DNA of 11,398 bases from M30B19 sp041688615 (GTDB lineage: Bacteria; Planctomycetota; Planctomycetia; Pirellulales; Pirellulaceae), in the NCBI GenBank assembly GCA_041688615.1, contig JBDNHU010000090.1, positions 1 through 11,398 of the forward strand, read 5' to 3'. Numbering within the stretch: position 1 is the first letter of the stretch; the number at the start of each line of letters is the position of its first letter. The translations under genes were made by a program, and so were the position numbers. Positions 1-6,172 of this stretch are shown one piece after another. The notes under the pieces were generated by a model that was not told the DNA's origin, did no database searches, and was given only the letters and a program-made list of their open reading frames with translations.

Positions 1-1
1 C

Positions 2-1396
2 CCGGTGCCACTGGAATCAACCGGTGGAACTGTCGCAGATGCTGCCCAACGTGACGTGACCGACAACGGTCAGGTTCAAGCGGACCAGGGCAAATTGGAT
101 CAGGGCAAATTGGACCAGGTACGAACCGATGCTGTGGATGTAGCGTCTGGATTCCCTTCATTGCCGAATCAATTGCTAGGTCGTTCGCCGCAGGCACTGG
201 CCCCCTCAGGTTCATCGGCCCCCGCAAGTTTACTGGCATTGCCTAGTTCTCAACTAGCGCAACTGCCCAGCCCCGGTGTGAAAACAGCCGACTTGGCCAC
301 GCCCTCGATTCCTAGAACTGGCTCGATTCCTAGAACGGGCTCGATTCCTAGAACTGGCTCGATTCCAGGCTCCGGCTTGCGATCGGTTGCCCCAAGCGAT
401 CATTCAATGGACGGGAAGGTTCTGCCTTCGTCGACCGGCGTTTCTAATCAACCGGTCGATTCCCAGCCGTTGGATCCCAAATCGCTGCTGACAATGCCGC
501 CACTGCCTAGTGGGGCAAGTGTCCCAGAATCTGATTCAAACAGTTTTGAAATTGAAGTTTTGCCCAGTCCAATCGAAGCCGGTGGAATGCAAGATGCGAA
601 ACTGCCTAAGGTGAAAATTCCTGAAGTTCCAAGTCAAGGTTCAACCGCCCCTGATTCACTTACCAATCGCAGGAAAGCTGCCGATTGGATTGCCCCAATT
701 CATCCCTTAGCACCCGCCACCGAATTGACGGATCAAAATCGATCCAACATCAATCCGTTGGACGTGTCCCCAATTCCAGCTTCCCAACCCGGAGCAAGGG
801 CGTTAGTAGATTCAGTCGGTGTTGAACCACCAATCGCGGACGCCCCGGAACCCCAGGCATATTCGGTTGAGCAGCTCAAGGAGGCTCGTAAGTACATTTC
901 CCTTCAGTTCGGCCAATCGGTTGAAGATTTGGCAATTAAGATTTACCGCGACCGAAGGTATGCTTCGGCACTGCTGCAATTGAATCGTCGACGTGCGACC
1001 AGTGGCGGGCAATTTATTGCGGGTTCTCAGATTATGTACCTGCCGATTGGGATGTTGCGTTTTATGTATCCTGACTTTGTCCCTGATCTGGATTCCGCGG
1101 ATGCCGTTGAGAAAGTTGGATATCAACAAGAGGACGCGGGTTTAGCAGAAGTCAAAAACGCGGACCCTGGAACACCGACACCAGTACCACAACTGCCGGC
1201 CCAGAGTGGTCATTCTTTTTACAAAACAGTTGGCGGGGAAACTCTTTTTGGTATCGCTGCAGACCAGCTTCAGCAGGCAAGTCGTTACACCGAATTATTG
1301 CGACTGAATCAAGGCGTACTGGGCGGGCGATTTGGTCATGCCGATCGCTTGCCGGCCGGGATCATCTTAACGTTGCCCGCAGATGCCGGGCGGTAG
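2..1396 (+). CDS. LysM-like repeat protein, 5' end missing
   Basis: This reading frame is open from the window edge to a TAG at 1394-1396, so the protein probably begins upstream; a GTG at position 5 is the first start-like codon but has no room for a ribosome site. The visible 463 residues are a long Ser/Pro/Gln-rich, probably disordered region (about 1-280) followed by two LysM-like units near residues 290-350 and 403-460. Both units show the pattern of a hydrophobic 'SVEDLA' or 'ETLFGIA' helix, then 'LLQLNR' or 'LLRLNQ', then an 'AGSQIMYLP' or 'AGIILTLP' end. LysM units usually bind peptidoglycan or other GlcNAc polymers, which suggests an envelope role. Short in-frame tandem repeats lie at 83-119 and 305-376. 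Nothing ties it to the microcompartment genes downstream; it is probably a separate transcription unit. The repeat fold is a pattern match by eye, and the exact function is unknown. Confidence 0.7.
   Translation, partial: PVPLESTGGTVADAAQRDVTDNGQVQADQGKLDQGKLDQVRTDAVDVASGFPSLPNQLLGRSPQALAPSGSSAPASLLALPSSQLAQLPSPGVKTADLATPSIPRTGSIPRTGSIPRTGSIPGSGLRSVAPSDHSMDGKVLPSSTGVSNQPVDSQPLDPKSLLTMPPLPSGASVPESDSNSFEIEVLPSPIEAGGMQDAKLPKVKIPEVPSQGSTAPDSLTNRRKAADWIAPIHPLAPATELTDQNRSNINPLDVSPIPASQPGARALVDSVGVEPPIADAPEPQAYSVEQLKEARKYISLQFGQSVEDLAIKIYRDRRYASALLQLNRRRATSGGQFIAGSQIMYLPIGMLRFMYPDFVPDLDSADAVEKVGYQQEDAGLAEVKNADPGTPTPVPQLPAQSGHSFYKTVGGETLFGIAADQLQQASRYTELLRLNQGVLGGRFGHADRLPAGIILTLPADAGR
83..119 (+). 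repeat. 15-bp in-frame tandem repeat (2.5 copies)
   Basis: The unit GACCAGGGCAAATTG occurs at 83-97, again at 98-112 with one change, and then in part at 113-119. It encodes the pentapeptide pattern DQGKL twice within the disordered part of the LysM-like protein. This looks like replication-slippage expansion. Confidence 0.8.
305..376 (+). repeat. 18-bp in-frame tandem repeat (4 copies)
   Basis: The unit TCGATTCCTAGAACTGGC occupies 305-322, 323-340 (one change), 341-358 (identical to the first) and 359-376 (diverged). It encodes the hexapeptide SIPRTG three times and then SIPGSG. The near identity of the first three units points to recent expansion of a linker segment, so copy number may vary between strains. 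Confidence 0.9.
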
Positions 1397-1875
1397 TTGG
1401 GGAATTCCCGCCGTCAAATCAAGCAAGGCTTTAGCAAGACTTCGCGAAAATGCCTGCGTCTCTGGCAGCGGTGGATGGTCGCCGTTTGGGGTTGGGTAGG
1501 CCGCTACGTTTTTCCTCGTCCAATCGATCTGTTAGCTACTGCTAATTCGCCTCAATTAATAAAGGCGTCCAATCTGGTCGCCGCTGTTGTTGACTTGGAC
1601 TGAATCCAAAAGGGTGTCTTTAGATTTTTGGTAGGGTGGGTTATTCAAACCCTCAAAGCTTCACCGCGAAGTTTCCAGCTCAGTCCACCCAAAGACGGTG
1701 TTTTGGACTGCCCGCAATCAACGTGCATCGACCCATCTCAGGCGGCATAACTGCTACAGGCCGTAAAAACACCCGGGGAACTTCCGTCCATACGCAATAT
1801 TTTGACTGTTTTATTTCATTGTATGACCGTATTTCTCTTTGATCTGCGAATAATGGGGTATTGCTTGCACGTTCG
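1397..1875. other. Intergenic stretch without a supported gene
   Basis: This stretch lies between the LysM-like gene and the promoter region of the DeoR gene. The frame of the LysM gene stays open for another 68 codons after its TAG, to 1603, giving a basic, Trp-rich peptide with no recognised domain. Other short open frames here on both strands look random. I see no clear terminator, RNA gene or transposon end. The last part (about 1800-1875) is AT-rich, as expected of a promoter region. Confidence 0.5.
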
Positions 1876-1889
1876 TGACTGATTAAAAT
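1861..1889 (+). promoter_or_regulatory. Candidate promoter of the DeoR gene
   Basis: A -35-like TTGCTT at 1861-1866 is followed after exactly 17 nt by TAAAAT at 1884-1889, a five-of-six match to the sigma-70 -10 consensus. The -35 matches only at TTG. It lies about 55 nt upstream of the regulator start, and the first arm of an inverted repeat touches the -10. This is a pattern match only. Confidence 0.35.
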
Positions 1890-1912
1890 CGATATATGAA
1901 TGGAATCAGTCA
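1876..1912 (+). promoter_or_regulatory. 9-bp inverted repeat, candidate DeoR operator
   Basis: TGACTGATT at 1876-1884 is perfectly inverted as AATCAGTCA at 1904-1912, with a 19-nt spacer. The first arm reaches the first base of the -10-like TAAAAT, and the pair sits just upstream of the DeoR-family gene. That placement is typical of an autoregulatory operator. The alternative is a weak RNA hairpin followed by a short T run. I found no second perfect copy upstream of the PduL gene; only TGACTG recurs near 2727. Confidence 0.4.
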
Positions 1913-1942
1913 ATTTTTGTCTTGGAGCGAGCGTTTGCCAAA

Positions 1943-2710
1943 ATGATAGCAGAAGTACGTCGGCAAAAGATTCTGGACTTGGTGCAGCAGCAGGGCTTTG
2001 CATCGCTAGATTACTTAACTTCCCAGCTTGAGGTCTCCGAATCTACTGTCCGGCGAGATTTGGCAGCTTTGGAGCGTACGGGGAAGACTCGACGAACCCA
2101 CGGTGGTGTGTTTTACACAGGCTCTCAGCCGAATGTGATGCATTTTCGCCAACATCAGAATTCAGAAATTGAAAGAAAACGAGCAATCGCTGTTCAAGTC
2201 GCGGAAATGATCCAAGACGGTGACACTTTGCTGTTGGATGGTGGCAGTACGACTTACGAACTAGCCCAGCATTTGGTGGGGCGAGATTTGCAAATTGTGA
2301 CCAATTCGCTGCCGATCGCGAATTTTCTTTCGCGTAGTGATACGACTGACGTAATCTTGCTGGGTGGTTTCCTGCACAGTAGGACTGGCGTTGTTTTGGG
2401 CCCTTATGCTCAACAGATGTTGCAACAGGTTCATTGCCGCTGGGCATTCCTGGGCGTCGCGGGCTTGGACGACCAGGACTTGTTCAACAGCAACCAACTG
2501 CTGGTAGAGACGGAACGAGCGATGATGGAATCGGCTGACACGGTTGTGGTTTTGGCAGATAGTTCCAAGTTTGGACGCAAGGGAATGACTCGATTGTGTT
2601 CTTGGGACGGAATCGATCAGTTGGTGGTTGATTCGGGACTAAGCCCTCAATGGCAACACAAGTTGCAGGGCAAGGCTGAGATCATCTTGGCAGAGATGGT
2701 TGACCCTTAG
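1943..2710 (+). CDS. DeoR-family transcriptional regulator
   Basis: This is probably the local regulator of the microcompartment genes, responding to a sugar phosphate. Of its 255 residues, about 1-57 form the DeoR winged helix-turn-helix: 'RRQKILDLV', the recognition segment 'VSESTVRRDLAALE' (31-44), and the 'RTHGG' wing end (51-55). Residues 75-235 form the DeoRC sugar-phosphate sensor, with the 'LLLDGGSTTYELA' phosphate-loop motif (97-108) and 'VTNSLPIANFL' (119-129). Length is normal for the family. I chose the ATG at 1943; an in-frame TTG at 1922 would add seven residues but overlaps the only GGAG sequence (1924-1927), which is rather far from the ATG. It is the first gene of the cluster and on the same strand. 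DeoR proteins are usually repressors released by a phosphorylated sugar; fuculose- or rhamnulose-1-phosphate is an inference from the aldolase downstream. Confidence 0.9.
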   Translation: MIAEVRRQKILDLVQQQGFASLDYLTSQLEVSESTVRRDLAALERTGKTRRTHGGVFYTGSQPNVMHFRQHQNSEIERKRAIAVQVAEMIQDGDTLLLDGGSTTYELAQHLVGRDLQIVTNSLPIANFLSRSDTTDVILLGGFLHSRTGVVLGPYAQQMLQQVHCRWAFLGVAGLDDQDLFNSNQLLVETERAMMESADTVVVLADSSKFGRKGMTRLCSWDGIDQLVVDSGLSPQWQHKLQGKAEIILAEMVDP

Positions 2711-2781
2711 TCTACGTTTTGCCTGTGACTGGCGTTTTAGCATTGCCGAAATCGAAGTGGCATGAAGGTCACGGAAAATGG

Positions 2782-2810
2782 TTGGCTAAAGTGGTGGGTG
2801 CGAATTAAAT
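2782..2810 (+). promoter_or_regulatory. Candidate promoter of the BMC operon
   Basis: TTGGCT at 2782-2787 and TTAAAT at 2805-2810 are 17 nt apart; each matches four of six consensus bases. Initiation would fall near 2817, leaving an RNA leader of roughly 30 nt before the PduL ATG. The DeoR-to-PduL gap of 134 nt is long enough for a separate promoter. Pattern match only. Confidence 0.3.
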
Positions 2811-2844
2811 CGTCATTTATGAATCTTATTCAGTGGCAGAAAAA

Positions 2845-3672
2845 ATGAATCAAGAAAAGTCGTTAGAGCGATCGGCAATCGAAATGATTGTCCGTCGGAT
2901 TGTCGAGAGCGCCACCGATTCAACGTTCGGCGGGCCACAAGACGCGAAATCTTCGGTCCAATCCGCCGAGTCGCCTCAACGTAGTTCCGTAGCTTCAGCC
3001 AAGGATTTGCATTCCAGCGATTCAGGAAAAGTGTCTGAATTGCGGGTGAGCATTTCGGCGCGACATGTCCATCTGACAGACGAGCACGTGGAGATTTTGT
3101 TCGGCAAAGGTCACACGTTGACTCCTCAAAAGGACCTTTTTCAAAAAGGGTTCTATGCCGCCCAAGAGACGGTGATGGTGGTAGGTCCCAGAAAACGAAT
3201 GTTGCCAAACGTCCGAGTTCTTGGGCCGACCCGTGCTTTTTCGCAAGTGGAATTGGCAATGACGGATGCCATTTCTTTAGGGATCGAGGTTCCGGTTCGA
3301 CACAGTGGCAAAATTCAAGGGACGCCTGGTTGCGTCTTGGTTGGCCCGGCAGGCGTGGTCGAATTGAAGCAAGGTGTGATCCGCGCCGCCCGACATGTGC
3401 ACATGAGCCTGGAAGATGCGAAAGCATACGGAGTCGAGAATGGCGACTCCATGAAATTGAAAATTAAGTCCCCCGATTGCACGACCACCTTTGAAGACGT
3501 TTTGGTTCGCGCCGACGTCGCCAGTTTGTTAGAAGTACACTTGGATACGGATGAAGGCAACGCTTGCGTGCTGGATCGTGCGACCGAAGTGAAGTTGTTT
3601 AAAGATCACTCGGGTTGTGGTTGCAGTAAGAAAAAAGTTGTAAAGCCGGTCGTGGCTGGGCCTTGGCCTTAG
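2845..3672 (+). CDS. pduL: PduL-type phosphate acyltransferase with N-terminal targeting helix
   Basis: This enzyme exchanges CoA for phosphate on an acyl-CoA, giving an acyl phosphate and recycling CoA inside the compartment. The 275-residue protein has the two PduL beta-barrel halves, each with the hallmark R-H-V-H motif (residues 73-76 and 183-186). With H232 these are the likely ligands of the two zinc ions. Residues about 8-23, with alternating Ile/Val and Arg/Glu, form an amphipathic helix, followed by a Ser-rich linker to about residue 65: the usual layout of an encapsulation peptide. The ATG at 2845 is preferred; the in-frame GTG at 2833 would only lengthen the N-terminus by four residues, and neither has a clear ribosome site. 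The C-terminus is odd: a Cys-rich 'HSGCGCSKKK' segment (255-264) and a hydrophobic tail. The expected substrate, lactyl- or propionyl-CoA, is inferred from the neighbours. Confidence 0.95.
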   Translation: MNQEKSLERSAIEMIVRRIVESATDSTFGGPQDAKSSVQSAESPQRSSVASAKDLHSSDSGKVSELRVSISARHVHLTDEHVEILFGKGHTLTPQKDLFQKGFYAAQETVMVVGPRKRMLPNVRVLGPTRAFSQVELAMTDAISLGIEVPVRHSGKIQGTPGCVLVGPAGVVELKQGVIRAARHVHMSLEDAKAYGVENGDSMKLKIKSPDCTTTFEDVLVRADVASLLEVHLDTDEGNACVLDRATEVKLFKDHSGCGCSKKKVVKPVVAGPWP

Positions 3673-3699
3673 ATCCTTGGCCTTAGATCCATGGCCTTG
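3661..3699 (+). repeat. 14-bp tandem repeat across the PduL stop codon
   Basis: CCTTGGCCTTAGAT occurs at 3661-3674 and 3675-3688, followed by a partial copy with one change at 3689-3699. The first copy encodes the last residues of PduL and its TAG stop; the second falls outside the gene. It looks like a local duplication of the gene's 3' end. Confidence 0.85.
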
Positions 3700-3767
3700 T
3701 TACTGGTGCTTTTTCAAGCGTGTTTGTCTAACGATAGCCGTTTGGTTGGCTGGCGTTGGTTAACGAC

Positions 3768-3796
3768 TTGGCAAGTGAGAGTGTTAAGAATCTAGA
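3768..3796 (+). promoter_or_regulatory. Possible internal promoter before the shell genes
   Basis: The 217-nt gap before the first BMC-H gene holds TTGGCA at 3768-3773 (five of six matches to a -35) and a poor -10, TCTAGA, 17 nt further on. Shell hexamers are needed in large excess over enzymes, so an extra promoter would make sense, but the -10 match is weak. Confidence 0.2.
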
Positions 3797-3889
3797 GTGT
3801 CAAATTTAAGAGTACATCGTTGTAAGGGGAGTTGTTTCCCTGGCAACAAATAGAATTTCGTCCTTTTCCTCTTTGATGGAGATTTTTCA

Positions 3890-4177
3890 ATGGCTGACCC
3901 TATGTCTGCCTTAGGCATGATCGAATGTAAGGGCTTTATCGCATTGGTGGAAGCAACCGATGCAATGATTAAAGCCGCCAACGTTGAAATGTTGGGTTGG
4001 GATAAAGTTGGTAGCGGTTTGTGTACCGTTTTTGTGACCGGTGATGTTGCGGCGGTTAAGGCAGCAACGGATGCAGGCGCCAATGCGGCTGGTCGTATCG
4101 GCGAAGTGGTTAGCGTTCAAGTGATCGCTCGACCCCACGAAGATTTGATGAATGTGTTACCAAAACTAAAGAAGTAA
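3890..4177 (+). CDS. BMC-H hexameric shell protein 1
   Basis: This 95-residue protein is a single-domain BMC shell protein (Pfam BMC fold); six copies form the hexagonal tile of the compartment facets. It has the canonical start 'ALGMIECKGFIALVEATDAM', a pore-loop 'VGSGLCTV' with GSG at the position lining the central pore, then 'VTGDVAAVKAATDAGA', and ends with 'VIARPHEDL' and a short Lys tail. Length is typical of PduA/CcmK-like proteins. The ATG at 3890 follows a GGAG (3878-3881) at good spacing, the clearest ribosome site in the cluster, in keeping with high expression. The second BMC-H gene starts 21 nt downstream. The small GSG pore suits passage of small polar metabolites, a general property of the family; the actual solute is unknown. 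Confidence 0.97.
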   Translation: MADPMSALGMIECKGFIALVEATDAMIKAANVEMLGWDKVGSGLCTVFVTGDVAAVKAATDAGANAAGRIGEVVSVQVIARPHEDLMNVLPKLKK

Positions 4178-4198
4178 GCAGAAAGTCTTAGTGATTTC

Positions 4199-4504
4199 AT
4201 GGCGAAACAACCTAGTACAAAGCAAGAGATTAGAAAAATGCAAAATGCAATTGGATTAGTTGAAACGAAGGGTTTGGTCGGTTTGGTCGGAGCCACTGAT
4301 GCGATGGCTAAGGCTGCAAACGTTCAAATTGTAAAGCGAGTTGACATTGGCGGTGCTTATGTCACGACGATCGTCAGTGGTGACGTGGGTAGTGTTCGTG
4401 CAGCAGTTGAAGCTGGTGCCAATGCCGCGAATCAGACCGGCGAATTAGTTGGCAGCCACATCATCGCTCGACCTGCTGAAGGTTTGATGGAAGCATTCGT
4501 TTAA
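4199..4504 (+). CDS. BMC-H hexameric shell protein 2
   Basis: This is a second single-domain BMC hexamer subunit, 101 residues as drawn. The conserved fold begins at 'NAIGLVETKG', continues through 'GDVGSVRAAVEAGANAA' and ends with 'IIARPAEGLMEAF'. Its pore loop reads 'DIGGAYVTT', so GGA replaces the GSG of its neighbour and the two tiles probably have different pores. Two starts are possible: the ATG at 4199 gives a charged 13-residue extension, and the ATG at 4238 gives a normal BMC-H N-terminus (88 residues) and has AAGAG about ten bases upstream. Neither ribosome site is strong. Without a BMC-T gene in the cluster, the facets must be built from these two proteins. Confidence 0.95.
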   Translation: MAKQPSTKQEIRKMQNAIGLVETKGLVGLVGATDAMAKAANVQIVKRVDIGGAYVTTIVSGDVGSVRAAVEAGANAANQTGELVGSHIIARPAEGLMEAFV

Positions 4505-4578
4505 TGTGCCTGCGTCCGAAAGCGGCGATTTGATGGTGGTTTTTGTTGGGTTCAGGATTCAGGAAAGGGACGTCCAGG

Positions 4579-5763
4579 ATGAAAGTTTTAGTTGCCAATT
4601 TGGGTTCAACCAGCTTCAAGTATCGCTTGATTGATTTGGAAGACTCCTCGGAATTGGCTACTGGGGCGGTGGAGCGGATTGGATCACCTACCAGTGCCTG
4701 CCAAGCTGGAACCGCTGCCGGCAAGCAGAGCATGGAAATGCATGTTCCTGATCACGGAGTCGCGGTTTCGTGGTGCTTGCAACAATTGACGGATCCTGAA
4801 TCGGGTTGCTTACAATCGGTAGACGAAATCTCAGCCATTGGATTTAAAGCCGTGCATGGCGGACGAAAATCGGGTGTGTTCCAGGTAGATGAATCTTTGT
4901 TGGCGGAAATGCAGCGGGTGGCGAAAGTCGCTCCGGCGCACAATCCGCCATACATTGCGGCGATGCGGCAACTGGCTTCCGCATGTGGATCGATTCCCTT
5001 GGTGGCGGCTTTTGAGACTGATTTCCACCGAACCATTCCCTTGGCTCGGCAGATTTATGGTATTCCGAAAGCCTGGACTGAAGATTTGGGTGTCAGGCGT
5101 TGGGGCTTTCATGGTGCCAGCCATCGTTACATTGCCGGTCGATCGTCAGAATTGATAGGCAGGTCTGACTTGAAAGTGATTTCATGTCACCTGGGTGGTT
5201 CGTCAAGTTTGTGTGCGATTGAAGATGGAAAAAGCGTCGGCGTCACGATGGGAATGAGTCCTCAAACTGGGTTGCCTCAGAACAATCGAGTTGGTGACTT
5301 TGATCCTTATGCAGTGCCATTAATAATGGAGCAGACGGGGAAAACGTTGCAACAAGTGTTGGATGTGTTGTCAAGTGAATCGGGTTTGCTGGGGATCAGT
5401 CAGGTCAGCGGTGACATGCGTGATTTACGCCAAGCATCCCAGGCAGGCAATGCGGACGCTCAATTAGCGTTGGATTTCTTTGTCAGTGAGGTTCGCCGCT
5501 TGATGGGCGGATTGTTGATTGAGCTTGGAAAGCCCGATGCATTGGTTTTTACCGGTGGCATTGGACAAAACGATTGGCAATTGAGGCATGAAATCTGTGC
5601 CGGTTTGGGTTGGCTGGGGATCGAGTTGGACACGGAAAAAAACCAAGCCGTTCGAAATGAGAACCGAATTGACAATGGGCAAGGGGCCCAAGTTTGGGTG
5701 ATGTCAACCAATGAAGAACTTGTGGTTGCTAGGCAAGTGAGAAATTTACTGGAGTCCGAGTGA
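4579..5763 (+). CDS. Acetate/propionate kinase family acyl kinase
   Basis: The protein belongs to the AckA/PduW/TdcD family, which transfers phosphate from an acyl phosphate to ADP; here it would convert the PduL product to a free acid and ATP. Its 394 residues match the family length. Visible motifs are the N-terminal 'NLGSTSFK' (8-15), 'HGG' (93-95), 'AHNPP' (120-124), 'FHGASHRY' (178-185), 'HLGGSSS' (204-210), 'RVGDFDP' (237-243), 'FTGGIGQND' (324-332) and 'TNEELVVAR' (377-385). Several normally fixed positions differ: Lys90 where AckA has an essential Arg, Ala120 where AckA has a pocket Leu, and 'LPQNNR' in place of 'LMMGTR'. This points to a substrate other than acetyl phosphate, probably a longer or hydroxylated acyl phosphate. 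The ATG at 4579 follows AGGAAAGGGA. No targeting helix is seen, so it probably acts in the cytosol. Confidence 0.93.
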   Translation: MKVLVANLGSTSFKYRLIDLEDSSELATGAVERIGSPTSACQAGTAAGKQSMEMHVPDHGVAVSWCLQQLTDPESGCLQSVDEISAIGFKAVHGGRKSGVFQVDESLLAEMQRVAKVAPAHNPPYIAAMRQLASACGSIPLVAAFETDFHRTIPLARQIYGIPKAWTEDLGVRRWGFHGASHRYIAGRSSELIGRSDLKVISCHLGGSSSLCAIEDGKSVGVTMGMSPQTGLPQNNRVGDFDPYAVPLIMEQTGKTLQQVLDVLSSESGLLGISQVSGDMRDLRQASQAGNADAQLALDFFVSEVRRLMGGLLIELGKPDALVFTGGIGQNDWQLRHEICAGLGWLGIELDTEKNQAVRNENRIDNGQGAQVWVMSTNEELVVARQVRNLLESE

Positions 5764-5764
5764 A

Positions 5765-6079
5765 ATGTTCATCGCGAAAGTTGTCGGGTCGTTAGTATCG
5801 ACACAAAAAGTCGACAGCATGACAGGCCATAAATTGATGATGGTGGAACCCTTTAAGGTGGAATCGCAGCAGCGAAAATCACTGGTTGGCACCGGACGTA
5901 GTTTGGTTGCGGTGGATACTTTGGGTTCGGGCGTTGGCGATATTGTGATGGTGACGCAAGGATCCAGTGCAAGGTTGACCCCAGAGACAAAGCACTTACC
6001 GATCGACGCGATCATCGTTGGGATTGTCGATCAAGTGCAACTTGGATCAAAGTGTATTTACGATCGCGAAGCCTCTTAG
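5765..6079 (+). CDS. BMC-P pentameric vertex protein 1 (EutN/CcmL)
   Basis: This 104-residue protein has the EutN/CcmL fold, whose pentamers cap the vertices of the shell. Typical segments are the start 'MFIAKVVGSLVSTQK', 'GHKLMMVEP', the loop 'LVAVDTLGSGVGDIVMVTQG', and the end 'IDAIIVGIVDQV'. The ATG lies one base after the kinase stop codon, and GGAGTCCGAG just before it can serve as ribosome site, so the two genes are almost certainly translationally coupled. It is the first of three different pentamer genes here, a number usual for this planctomycete-type locus. Confidence 0.95.
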   Translation: MFIAKVVGSLVSTQKVDSMTGHKLMMVEPFKVESQQRKSLVGTGRSLVAVDTLGSGVGDIVMVTQGSSARLTPETKHLPIDAIIVGIVDQVQLGSKCIYDREAS

Positions 6080-6084
6080 GCGTT

Positions 6085-6114
6085 TTGTGATGGGCAGTCG
6101 TCTACCGATAGAAT
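6085..6114 (+). promoter_or_regulatory. Possible internal promoter before the aldehyde dehydrogenase
   Basis: TTGTGA at 6085-6090 and TAGAAT at 6109-6114 (five of six to the -10 consensus) are 18 nt apart. The -10 lies between the arms of an inverted repeat (6099-6104 and 6123-6128). Low confidence, since the spacing and -35 are imperfect and the gene may simply be read from upstream. Confidence 0.22.
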
Positions 6115-6128
6115 CGCGTCGCTAGACG
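6099..6128 (+). promoter_or_regulatory. Nested inverted repeat upstream of the aldehyde dehydrogenase
   Basis: CGTCTA (6099-6104) is inverted as TAGACG (6123-6128), and between them CGAT (6106-6109) and ATCG (6113-6116) form an inner stem with a 3-nt loop. It could fold as an RNA hairpin or be a protein site. There is no T run after it, so it is not an intrinsic terminator. Confidence 0.3.
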
Positions 6129-6172
6129 TTGGCAACGAGAAAAATGGTCATTGACTCTAGGTTATCAAAGTA

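Noticed and set aside
1636..1842. 68-codon plus-strand open frame between the LysM and DeoR genes
   Set aside because: No ribosome site, no recognisable domain, and random-looking composition; probably chance.
1876..1920. Intrinsic terminator upstream of the DeoR gene
   Set aside because: The stem is AT-rich with a 19-nt loop and is followed by only five T residues, and it sits immediately before a start codon. An operator is the better reading.
2813..3427. 204-codon minus-strand open frame
   Set aside because: It lies antisense to the clearly identified PduL gene and has no family features.
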